DNA from: Opitutaceae bacterium
GTDB taxonomy: Bacteria; Verrucomicrobiota; Verrucomicrobiia; Opitutales; Opitutaceae
Direction of reading: 5' to 3'
Length of the DNA stretch: 64,000 nt
Assembly (NCBI GenBank): GCA_016794625.1
Contig: JAEUGY010000054.1
Coordinates: 1 to 64,000 of the forward strand
Shown here one piece after another: positions 36,028 to 44,331 of the stretch. Under the pieces are notes generated by a model, which saw nothing but the letters and a program-made list of their open reading frames with translations, did not search any database and was not told the origin of the DNA. The first letter of the stretch is position 1; each line of letters starts with the position of its first letter. A program made the position numbers and the translations under genes.

Positions 36028-39000
36028 ATGCTATTCTCTTTGATCCCCTCCGCCCGCGTTGGTTTTGGCCATGCCACGGCCAGAACGCTCACGGCAGGCA
36101 GGATCTGGACCCCGGTTGTCCGGTTGAACGCCATCTGGCTCGCCGTGCTTGGGGGGCTCTTTTTGGTTCCGCACGGAACCGTCCATGGTCAAACCACGGC
36201 GAATGCCCCTCAGTTTGCCTCCTCGGTGGGTCATCAGATCGTTTCGGCGGGCACCCCTGCCAACTTTTCCGCCGAGGCCGTTGGGGCCGCTCCTTTGGTG
36301 TACCAATGGCAGCGGTTCCCGGTAGGTGGTTCGGGCTGGGTGGCTCTTGTTGGTGGTTCGGGGTCTCCCTATGTCGGAGTCGCCACACCTAGCCTCACGG
36401 TACAGGCAACGACGCTCGTCATGTCCGGGGATCAGTTCCGTTGCGTGGTCACCAGCCCCGCGGGCACCGCGACATCCACCACGGGATTACTCACCGTCGA
36501 ATTGCCGCGAATCCCACCTCTCATCGTCACTCAGCCGGCCAGCCAAACGGTAAATGTCGGTCAGTCTGCGACCCTTACCGTGGTGGCCAACGGTTCACCC
36601 TCCCCCACCTACCAATGGTATCGTGGCAGCAACCCCATTTTTGGTGCGACGGGAGCGTCGTTTCGGCTGACATCGGCCCAGATTTCGGACGCCGGTAACT
36701 ACTTCGTCGAGGTCAGCAACACCTGGGGCACGATCATTTCTCAGATCGCGCCGATCGACGTCATCCCTGTCGTCAACGCGGTGGATTCGTTCCACTTCTC
36801 CCTTCTGGCCGGACAACCTGGCGCCGCCGGCATGATCAATGCGACGGGCAACGCCGCGCTGTTTCGCAGCCCCAACGGCCTGGCGGTGGATGGGGAGGGC
36901 AATCTTTTCGTTGCCGATGAGAGCAACCACGTGATTCGAAAAATCACTCCGGCGGGCGTGGTCACGACGTTTGCTGGACTCGCTCTCTCCGGAGGTAGTG
37001 ACAACGGGACGGGAACGCAGGCTCGTTTTCTCTATCCCCGGGGCCTGACCATCGACACGGGCGGAACGCTCTACGTCGCCGATACGTTCAACCATACGAT
37101 TAGGAAAATCTCTCCCGCCGGCGTGGTCACAACCCTCGCGGGCCGCGCGGGCAATGCGGGTGCCGTTGACGGCAAAGGGCCCGCCGCCAGTTTCAACTAT
37201 CCTGTCGCTGTCTCCATCGATCCGGCGGGAAATCTCTACGTGGCCGACCGCTCCAACCACCTTGTCCGCAAGGTGACCCCCGATGGTACGGTTTCCACAC
37301 TGGCCGGTACCGTGGGCGTGTCTGGGGCCGCGGACGGTCTCGGAGCCGCCGCGCGATTCGACAACCCGGCCGGAATTGCCACCGACACCAACGGAACGGT
37401 CTACGTATCCGATTCCTACAACCACGCTATCCGTCGCATTTCTCCCGACGGTTTGGTTTCGACCCTCGCCGGCCTGCCCGGTGTGGGAGGCAGCAATGAC
37501 GGGACGGGACGCAACGCCCGGTTTCTCTACCCGAATGGTTTGGCGAGCGATCGTTACAATAATGTGTATGTCGCGGAAGGCTCCAATTCCACGATTCGCC
37601 GCATTTCTCCGACGGGATTGGTTACCACCCTGGGCGGACAGGCAGGATACCGTGGATACGCGGATGGCACCGGGGCGGAGGCCCGCTTCCACACCCCGAT
37701 CGCGGTCGCCCTTGACGCCGCAGGGAACCTCTACGTCGCTGACAACTTGCAGTTTGTCGTGCGCAAGGGCACCTACACCTCCGCTGCCCAGATTCGCTCT
37801 CAGCCGGTCAATCTCACCACCATGGCCACCACGCCGGTTTCCTTTGAGGTCACCGCCTCCGGCACCGGCCAGCTCTCCTACCAGTGGCAGCGTTTGTCCG
37901 CCGGTTCGTCCACCTGGAGCCCTCTCGTGAATGGAACGACGTTCTCCGGGGTGACAGCCGCCAAGCTGACGGTGCTGGAACCCGTGACCAGCATGAGTGG
38001 GGACCAATTCCGTTGCCTCGTGGCCAATGCGCTCGGAAGTGCGACCTCGGAGCCGGCGAGTCTGTTGGTGACACCTCTCGTCATCGCGCCCGCGATCGTC
38101 GCATCCCCCGTTTCCAAGTCCGTCCTGGTCGGTGACGTGGTCGCCTTCTCCGTCGTCGCCTCCGGCACCGCGCCGCTGTCCTATCGCTGGTCCGTGCGTT
38201 CGGGCGGAGGCGCATGGCGGGACCTCGCTGCCGATACCAGCGGTCGCTATGAAGGGGCGACCACCTCCATCTTGGTGGTAAGCCAAACCGTCGTGACCAT
38301 GAACGGCGACGAATTCCGGTGCACGGTCTCCAACGACAAAGGAACGGCGACCAGCGCGTCCGCCGCGCTGACCGTCACGCAGCCAGCGTCCAAACTCTCC
38401 AATGTTTCGGTCCGCGCCACGGCCGGATCGGGAGCCCAGGCGCTCATCGTGGGCGTAGCCGTGGGCGGCGGGAACAAATCACTGCTTGTCCGCGCCACCG
38501 GACCAACCCTCGGCCTCTACGGTGTGCCTGGTTTTCTCCCCGACCCGAAACTCTCGCTCTATAGTTCCGGAGGTGGATTGCTCGCGTTCAATGACGATTG
38601 GGGTGGCAGTTCCGTGATCGGCCTGGCCATGTCTCAGGTGGGGGCGTTCCCCCTGCCAAACGATTCAAAGGATGCCGCACTCCTGACCTTTGTTGAACCG
38701 GGCGGCTACACGCTTCATGCCGCCGGAGCGACCGAGGGCGTAGGCACAACCCTGATCGAAGTCTACGATCTCGACGGAGCATCGTCGGCTTCTCGACTGA
38801 GCAATTTGTCCGCCCGGAGCCAGATCGCCTCCGCCGGCGACTCCCTGATCGTCGGATTCGTGGTAAAAGGGGATGCCCCGCGCGCGCTGCTGATCCGCGG
38901 CGTGGGACCCACGCTCACCACCCTCGGACTGACAGGAACTCTCTCGGACCCGAAAATTCAGGTATTTTCCAATACAGGCGCGAGCCTCGGCGAAAATGAT

Positions 39001-39183
39001 GACTGGGCCGACAACCCGGCGCTGATTCGCACCTTTAATCAGGTAGGCGCCTTTCCGCTGGTCGCGGCGAGCAAGGATGCCGCACTGCAGGTCGCCCTCT
39101 TGCCCGGGGCCTATACGATTCATATCTCGGGTTCCGGCGCCGCCACCGGCACGGTGCTCGCGGAAATCTACGAGATTCCGTAG
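36028..39183 (+). CDS. exported Ig-like/NHL-propeller protein with duplicated C-terminal domains
   Basis: This secreted or surface protein of 1051 residues starts at ATG 36028. A signal-type hydrophobic segment (about 32-48, AIWLAVLGGLFLV) ends near VHGQ. It is followed by two Ig-like domains (about 60-160 and 165-250, with YQWQRF, DQFRCVV and TYQWYRG). Six NHL repeats (about 255-580, each like GNLYVADxSNHxIRKI) should form a six-bladed propeller. Two more Ig-like domains follow (about 588-785). Two homologous modules of about 130 residues (790-920, 921-1051) close the protein with RATGPTL/RGVGPTL, FNDDW/ENDDW and SKDAAL. Function is unknown; adhesion or carbohydrate binding is a guess. Confidence 0.9.
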   Translation: MLFSLIPSARVGFGHATARTLTAGRIWTPVVRLNAIWLAVLGGLFLVPHGTVHGQTTANAPQFASSVGHQIVSAGTPANFSAEAVGAAPLVYQWQRFPVGGSGWVALVGGSGSPYVGVATPSLTVQATTLVMSGDQFRCVVTSPAGTATSTTGLLTVELPRIPPLIVTQPASQTVNVGQSATLTVVANGSPSPTYQWYRGSNPIFGATGASFRLTSAQISDAGNYFVEVSNTWGTIISQIAPIDVIPVVNAVDSFHFSLLAGQPGAAGMINATGNAALFRSPNGLAVDGEGNLFVADESNHVIRKITPAGVVTTFAGLALSGGSDNGTGTQARFLYPRGLTIDTGGTLYVADTFNHTIRKISPAGVVTTLAGRAGNAGAVDGKGPAASFNYPVAVSIDPAGNLYVADRSNHLVRKVTPDGTVSTLAGTVGVSGAADGLGAAARFDNPAGIATDTNGTVYVSDSYNHAIRRISPDGLVSTLAGLPGVGGSNDGTGRNARFLYPNGLASDRYNNVYVAEGSNSTIRRISPTGLVTTLGGQAGYRGYADGTGAEARFHTPIAVALDAAGNLYVADNLQFVVRKGTYTSAAQIRSQPVNLTTMATTPVSFEVTASGTGQLSYQWQRLSAGSSTWSPLVNGTTFSGVTAAKLTVLEPVTSMSGDQFRCLVANALGSATSEPASLLVTPLVIAPAIVASPVSKSVLVGDVVAFSVVASGTAPLSYRWSVRSGGGAWRDLAADTSGRYEGATTSILVVSQTVVTMNGDEFRCTVSNDKGTATSASAALTVTQPASKLSNVSVRATAGSGAQALIVGVAVGGGNKSLLVRATGPTLGLYGVPGFLPDPKLSLYSSGGGLLAFNDDWGGSSVIGLAMSQVGAFPLPNDSKDAALLTFVEPGGYTLHAAGATEGVGTTLIEVYDLDGASSASRLSNLSARSQIASAGDSLIVGFVVKGDAPRALLIRGVGPTLTTLGLTGTLSDPKIQVFSNTGASLGENDDWADNPALIRTFNQVGAFPLVAASKDAALQVALLPGAYTIHISGSGAATGTVLAEIYEIP

Positions 39184-39193
39184 TCCCGGAACA

Positions 39194-39210
39194 GCCGGTC
39201 CTTCACCGGC
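39194..39210. terminator. short hairpin between convergent genes
   Basis: GCCGGT-CCTTC-ACCGGC forms a perfect six-pair stem 10 bp past the Ig/NHL gene stop and 30 bp before the menF stop on the other strand. No T-run follows on either strand. A role in termination is possible but weakly supported. Confidence 0.25.
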
Positions 39211-39240
39211 GCGATGGGGGCCAGCCTGGGTTGCGTGGGA

Positions 39241-40683
39241 TCAATCCGCGTCGACCCGTCCGCGTCGCAAACCCGCGAGCAAAGCGTCGAATTTTAGCTC
39301 GGTCTCCGCGAACTCCTGTTCGGGAGTTGAGCCCGCGACGATGCCAGCCCCGGCGTAAACCCGCGCATGGCTGCCGTCGATCAGCGCGCTTCGTATTCCA
39401 ACAAAAAACTCTCCCCCGTCGCGGGCATTCAGCCAGCCCAGCGCACCCGCATAGAGCCCCCGGGGGAACCCCTCAAGCTCCCGAATCTGGTCCAGCACCG
39501 CTTCCCGCGGCGATCCGCCAACGGCAGGGGTGGGATGCAACACAGCCAAGGCATCGAGCAGACGTACACCGGAGGGCAATACCGCCTGAATCGGCGTCGA
39601 CAAATGCTGCACATTGGCCAGCCGCCGCAATCCTGGCCGAACATTCAGATCTACTTCCACACCCAAGGGCGCAAGGCGGCGGGCAATGGATTCCAGCACC
39701 AGACGCTGCTCACGCAGGTCCTTCTCGCTGCGCAGCAGCGCATGGGCCAGCGCCGCGTCTTCGCTGGCACTGGCTCCTCGCCGGGCCGAACCGGCAAGAG
39801 CCTCTGTCTCCAGTCTTCCACGACTGACGCGCACAAGCCGTTCGGGACTGGCCCCGATGAAACTGCGCCCACGTCCGTCCCCGATGGAAAAGGAGTAACA
39901 GGCGGGAAACCTCTGCCGCAGGTCATTGAGCACGCGCAGCGGATGCAGCGCATGCTGAAGCGACAGGTCCTTGGCCCGGGCCAGCACGATCTTCTGAAAG
40001 TCGCCGCGCTCGATGCGCCGGAGCGCATCGGCCACCGCGACGGGATAGTTGCCGATCTCCTTCGCGGAAATGGTCCCACCAGACGTGTCCGGCGCCGATG
40101 CCACCGTCGATACCCGCTTGTAGGTGAATTCCGAAAAGGTGCGATGGGCGCGCCACACCCGCTCCGTGAGCGCCGCAAGGTCGACATCGGGAGCCACGAC
40201 CACATTAGCCACGGCCGTGGTCAGGTCTCCCGCACGCGCCACCTGCCACCGGGGAACAAAGACACGTGCCGAAGGAAACACCTCTCCTGGCTCAACGGCG
40301 TCGAGGAACGTGAAACTGGTAAAAAAGTGAGGTCCACCAAAGGGCGCCTCCAACGATCCCACCGCCACGGTGTGCCGCAGCGTCTCATCGACCCAGGCCT
40401 GCACCGCCGCGAAACGACCGGGGCCACTCGCTTCAAACGCCAGCACGGCTTCCGCCCCGGCCAGTGCGGTCTCCAGCTTGGGATGCTCGGCAAAAAAATG
40501 CAGTTCCGCCGGTTCGTAGATCGACTCCAGCACCGCGAGCGGATCGAGCGCATCCACCGCCACCGTGATGCTGGCCAGCTTGGCCCGCCCATCGGCACGG
40601 GCGGCTGCGCGACAATGACCGAAGAACGCCGCCAGCGACTCCAGCGACGCGTTCTCCGTGGGATTGAGCGGAAGGATGGTCAC
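39241..40683 (-). CDS. menF: isochorismate synthase (menaquinone pathway)
   Basis: MenF converts chorismate to isochorismate, the entry to menaquinone. The protein has 480 residues from GTG 40683. The chorismate-binding domain is in the C-terminal 270 residues: FQKIVLARAKDLSL with the catalytic Lys, YSFSIGDGRGRSFIGASPERLV, ALAGSARRG, VQHLSTPIQAVL, HPTPAVGGSPREAVL and YAGALGWLNARDGGEFFVGIRSA. The GTG start overlaps the metG stop as GTGA, so the gene is coupled to metG. An upstream in-frame extension exists but lies inside metG. A siderophore-type isochorismate synthase is the alternative; menB and menD nearby favour menaquinone. Confidence 0.93.
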   Translation of the reverse strand: MTILPLNPTENASLESLAAFFGHCRAAARADGRAKLASITVAVDALDPLAVLESIYEPAELHFFAEHPKLETALAGAEAVLAFEASGPGRFAAVQAWVDETLRHTVAVGSLEAPFGGPHFFTSFTFLDAVEPGEVFPSARVFVPRWQVARAGDLTTAVANVVVAPDVDLAALTERVWRAHRTFSEFTYKRVSTVASAPDTSGGTISAKEIGNYPVAVADALRRIERGDFQKIVLARAKDLSLQHALHPLRVLNDLRQRFPACYSFSIGDGRGRSFIGASPERLVRVSRGRLETEALAGSARRGASASEDAALAHALLRSEKDLREQRLVLESIARRLAPLGVEVDLNVRPGLRRLANVQHLSTPIQAVLPSGVRLLDALAVLHPTPAVGGSPREAVLDQIRELEGFPRGLYAGALGWLNARDGGEFFVGIRSALIDGSHARVYAGAGIVAGSTPEQEFAETELKFDALLAGLRRGRVDAD

Positions 40684-42200
40684 GCCGTCGGACGTGGAAA
40701 GAGGATCGCGGTCGCCGCCACTTTGCAGCCGGTCAGCCGATTGCTCCAAACCAATTCCTCCGCCCAGACTGCGCCGGGGGTATAGCCAAGCACCCCGTGA
40801 ATCTTTCGCGTGGTCCCCGGCATGACGGCGGCCAGCAACGTGACTCCCAAACGCAGGGCCTCCGCCATGGTCGCCAACGACGTCTTCAACAAGGCCTGGT
40901 CCTTCGGGTCTGAGGACTTGCCCAGCTTCCACGGCGCGCGCAATTCGATGTACGCATTCGTTGCGGTGATGAAGGCGAAAGTCCGCTCCAGTGCCACATG
41001 GAACTGGAAGGACTCATGCAGCGCCACCGCCTCATCACGCGTCTTCACCCAGAGTGCTCGCAAGTCTGCCTCGGGCGCTTCCTCCACTTCCACACCGGGC
41101 ACGGTAGCCCCGGCGAAGCGATTGGTCATGTTGAGCGTCCGGTTGACCAGGTTGCCCAAATTGTTGGCCAGCTCGTTCGTGTACCGGGCCAGAAACTGCG
41201 CCTGCGAAAAATCGCTATCCTGCCCGACGCTCATCTCTCGAATGAGGAAATACCGCAAGGCGTCGACGCCGTAGGTGTCGCAGTAATTGCCTGCATCGAT
41301 GAAGTTGCCCGTGCTCTTCGACATCTTGGTACCGTTGATCGACCACCAACCGTGAGCCAGGAGCGACCGCGGCAACGGCAGTCCGGCAGCCTGCAGCATG
41401 ATGGGCCAATACACGGCATGCGGCGGCACCAGGATGTCCTTGCCGATCACATGGAAGGTCGCAGGCCAGATGTCCGGCTTGTCCGCGACCGCGGAGTAGT
41501 AATTCAACAGCGCGTCGAACCAGACGTAAGTCACGAATTTCTCGTCGAACGGCAACGGTATACCCCACTCCAGTCGTTCCCGGGGACGCGAGATGCACAG
41601 GTCGTTCAGCGGTTCTTTCAGAAATTCCAACACCTGTTTCGCGCGATAGCGCGGGATAATGAAATCCTCGTGAGTGCGAATGTGCTCCACCAGCCATTCC
41701 TGATACGCCTTCAGCTTGAAGAAGTAATTCGTCTCGGTGATTTCAGTGACTTCACCAAAAATCTCCGGCCAGCTCCCATCCGGATTGCGATCCTTGTCCT
41801 GCAAGAATTGCTCCTGCCGGGTGGAGTAGAAGCCCTTGTAGTCCGCCTGGTAGATCTCCCCTTTGTCGAAAAGCTGCTGGAGAATCCGACGAACCACCCG
41901 CTTGTGACGCTCCTCGGTGGTGCGAATAAAATCGTCGTTCGAGATTTCAAGCTTGGTACACAGAACCCGGAACTCGTTGCTGACGCTGTCGACAAAGGTC
42001 TGAGGATCGACCCCATGCTTGCGCGCGCTCTGCTGGACCTTCTGCCCATGCTCGTCCGTGCCCGTCAAAAACCAGACCTTATCCCCCATCAACCGACGGA
42101 AACGGGCAATCACGTCCGAGAGCACCTTCTCGTAAGCGTGCCCCAAGTGGGGTGAACCATTCACATAGTCGATCGCTGTGGTGAGGTAGAACGTCTTCAT
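40680..42200 (-). CDS. metG: methionyl-tRNA synthetase, compact form
   Basis: This class I synthetase has 506 residues. The HIGH-like motif is PHLGHAYEKV, and KMSKS is intact in NGTKMSKSTGNF. WFDALLNYYSA, LVPPHAVYWPIMLQAAGLP and HGWWSING are also MetRS features. The CP/knuckle region reads GFYSTRQEQFLQDKD with none of the zinc-binding cysteines seen in many MetRS. There is no C-terminal EMAP-like tRNA-binding domain. I chose ATG 42200 over the TTG one codon earlier. The 3' end overlaps menF. Confidence 0.96.
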   Translation of the reverse strand: MKTFYLTTAIDYVNGSPHLGHAYEKVLSDVIARFRRLMGDKVWFLTGTDEHGQKVQQSARKHGVDPQTFVDSVSNEFRVLCTKLEISNDDFIRTTEERHKRVVRRILQQLFDKGEIYQADYKGFYSTRQEQFLQDKDRNPDGSWPEIFGEVTEITETNYFFKLKAYQEWLVEHIRTHEDFIIPRYRAKQVLEFLKEPLNDLCISRPRERLEWGIPLPFDEKFVTYVWFDALLNYYSAVADKPDIWPATFHVIGKDILVPPHAVYWPIMLQAAGLPLPRSLLAHGWWSINGTKMSKSTGNFIDAGNYCDTYGVDALRYFLIREMSVGQDSDFSQAQFLARYTNELANNLGNLVNRTLNMTNRFAGATVPGVEVEEAPEADLRALWVKTRDEAVALHESFQFHVALERTFAFITATNAYIELRAPWKLGKSSDPKDQALLKTSLATMAEALRLGVTLLAAVMPGTTRKIHGVLGYTPGAVWAEELVWSNRLTGCKVAATAILFPRPTA

Positions 42201-42341
42201 CAACTTAGCCTGCGAAGAGAAGCCAGCCCGACCCCAATGTCGAAGATTTTGCTAAAAAGTGCGGCTTCAGGCTTTGCCGTTGCGTCCCGATATGGGGAAA
42301 CCACCGTCCACGTGTCACTCAGACGCAATTAGAAGATCCCC

Positions 42342-43142
42342 GTGTCCCGGACCGCTGCAGAGCTCCTCCCTCCCACCGACTCGGCCCTGAAGGGCCCCGT
42401 CCAGGCTTTGGCGCAGACTACAGCAACCTTAAATCAAACAAAGGCTTCCGTGAGCACCGAACCCCCGGAATTGGTCGTCGTGGTGCCCGTCTATAACGAA
42501 GAGTCGGCCATCGTGGGGGTGCTCGAGGAATGGCGGACGGAGTTGTCCAAGGTGGTTCCGCACTATCAGATTCTGGTCATCAATGATGGCTCCAAGGATG
42601 GCACGTTGAAGGCCCTGTCGGCTTTGAACTGGCCGGAACTTCGCATTCACACCCACTCCAATCGCGGACATGGGCAGAGCTGTCTGGTCGGCTACCAGGA
42701 GGCGCAGCGCATCGGAGCGCCCTACGTTTTCCAAATCGACTCCGACGGCCAATGCGATCCGATTGCGTTCAGGTCGGTTTGGGAACGGCGCAAGGACGCG
42801 CCTGCGGTTTATGGTCGCCGCATGACCCGCGATGACGGATTCAGCCGGCGGTTGGTCACCCGGGTTCTGCGCTGGTCGCTCAAGGCGACGCAACGGACGC
42901 GGCTGAACGATACCAACGTACCCTACCGTCTCTACCATACTTCGGTGGCGGCAGACGCTGCTCGCCAGATCCCGGCGACCTTCGATCTGGCCAACATCGG
43001 ACTCGCTTTACGTCTTGAGCCCCTCGGATTTGTCGAGGTGCCCATTCATTTTCGCGATCGCGTGGGCGGGCACGCCTCCGTGCGCTATTGGGGCTTTGTG
43101 CGCAAGGGACGCCGGCTCTTCCAGGATCTCAGGTCGCTCTAG
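42342..43142 (+). CDS. family 2 glycosyltransferase (DPM/GtrB-like)
   Basis: This 266-residue protein has a GT-A fold: VVVVPVYNEESAI (about 45-57), VINDGSKDGTL (about 79-89) and the DxD-type metal site at Asp133-Ser-Asp135 in FQIDSDGQCDP. It ends with RDRVGGHASVRYW, as in dolichol- or undecaprenyl-phosphate sugar transferases, but without C-terminal membrane helices. The start is GTG 42342; GTG 42450 would remove a poorly conserved 36-residue leader. The next gene, UDP-galactopyranose mutase, begins 4 bp downstream. A role in cell-surface glycan assembly is inferred. The sugar is unknown. Confidence 0.88.
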   Translation: MSRTAAELLPPTDSALKGPVQALAQTTATLNQTKASVSTEPPELVVVVPVYNEESAIVGVLEEWRTELSKVVPHYQILVINDGSKDGTLKALSALNWPELRIHTHSNRGHGQSCLVGYQEAQRIGAPYVFQIDSDGQCDPIAFRSVWERRKDAPAVYGRRMTRDDGFSRRLVTRVLRWSLKATQRTRLNDTNVPYRLYHTSVAADAARQIPATFDLANIGLALRLEPLGFVEVPIHFRDRVGGHASVRYWGFVRKGRRLFQDLRSL

Positions 43143-43145
43143 CCC

Positions 43146-44330
43146 ATGTCCAACACCTACGACTACGTGATTGTTGGAGCGGGCTTTTCGGGACTCGTGC
43201 TGGCCGAGCGGCTGGGATCGAAAGGGCACCGCTGCCTGGTCATCGAGAAACGCGACCACATTGGTGGCAACTGTCACGATCGCACGGACCGGAACGGACT
43301 CCTGTACCACGTTTACGGCCCCCACTACTTTCGCACCAATTCGGAACAGGTCCGGACCTACCTTTCCCGCTTCACGGAATGGCGGGAAGTGCAGTACCGG
43401 GCGCAGGTCTTCACACGCAATCGCTTCTGGAGCTTCCCGGTCAACCTTGCCACGTATCGCCAGTTGAGTGACAACGCGCAGGCGACCGAGTCGGACTTCA
43501 AGCGCTACCTGGCGGAAAATGTCGTTCCCATCGCTTCTCCGGCCAATTCCAAGGAGGCGATTCTCGCCTCGGTCGGCGAGGAGCTCTACGACCTGTTCTT
43601 CAAGGGATACACCTCCAAGCAGTGGGGTCGGCCCGCCGAGGCGCTCGATCCTTCGGTTTGCCGGCGCATCCCTTGGCGGAGCACCGTCGACGAACGTTAC
43701 TTTCTCGACGAATTCCAGGCGTTGCCGAAACACGGTTATCACACGCTTTTCGATCGTCTTTTCGACGCTTCGGGCGCCGACCTGCGACTGGAGACGGACT
43801 ACCGTGAAATTCTGCCCTACCTTCGGTTCCGTCACTTGATCTACACCGGACCGATCGACGAGTATTTTGGCCACTGTTACGGCCATCTGCCCTACCGCAC
43901 CGTCCGTTTTGAGCTGGAAGAACGCTCCGTCCGCCACACGGCCAACGGATTCCTGCAGCCCGCCCTGCAGATCAACTATCCAGGTTCCGAACCCTTCACC
44001 CGCACCGTGGAGCTCAAGCACATCACCGGTCAGGTGAGCGCCTACTCCAACCTGGTTCGAGAATTCTCCGAGGAGTACCGCGCCGGGAAGAACGATCCCT
44101 ATTACCCGGTGCCTGGACAGGAGAGCGCCGCTTTGATCGAACGGTACCGCGAACTCACAGTCAGGGAAACCGGCGTGACCTTCATCGGGCGCCTTGCGCA
44201 GTACCGCTACCTCAACATGGATCAAATCGTCGGCGCCGCGCTGCACACCTTCGACAAGTTGGAAGCAGCTCCCCCGACGCCCGGACTGGTCACTCCCATG
44301 CGGAACATCGCACGGGTGCAGGTCGCCTGA
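43146..44330 (+). CDS. glf: UDP-galactopyranose mutase
   Basis: Glf is an FAD enzyme that interconverts UDP-galactopyranose and UDP-galactofuranose, giving Galf for surface polysaccharides. The 394-residue protein has VIVGAGFSGLVLAE at the N-terminus, GGNCHD, YGPHYFRTN, FKGYTSKQWG and GYHTLFDRL. The C-terminal part has FIGRLAQYRYLNMDQIVGAAL, the region that closes the active site. It is immediately downstream of the GT2 gene (4-bp gap), so both are likely co-expressed. No other O-antigen or capsule genes flank the pair, so it is an isolated mini-locus. Confidence 0.95.
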   Translation: MSNTYDYVIVGAGFSGLVLAERLGSKGHRCLVIEKRDHIGGNCHDRTDRNGLLYHVYGPHYFRTNSEQVRTYLSRFTEWREVQYRAQVFTRNRFWSFPVNLATYRQLSDNAQATESDFKRYLAENVVPIASPANSKEAILASVGEELYDLFFKGYTSKQWGRPAEALDPSVCRRIPWRSTVDERYFLDEFQALPKHGYHTLFDRLFDASGADLRLETDYREILPYLRFRHLIYTGPIDEYFGHCYGHLPYRTVRFELEERSVRHTANGFLQPALQINYPGSEPFTRTVELKHITGQVSAYSNLVREFSEEYRAGKNDPYYPVPGQESAALIERYRELTVRETGVTFIGRLAQYRYLNMDQIVGAALHTFDKLEAAPPTPGLVTPMRNIARVQVA

Positions 44331-44331
44331 A

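Noticed and set aside
36595..38286. Long open frame antisense to the Ig/NHL gene (about 560 codons)
   Set aside because: Its repeat structure simply mirrors the NHL repeats on the coding strand, and it has no domain of its own.
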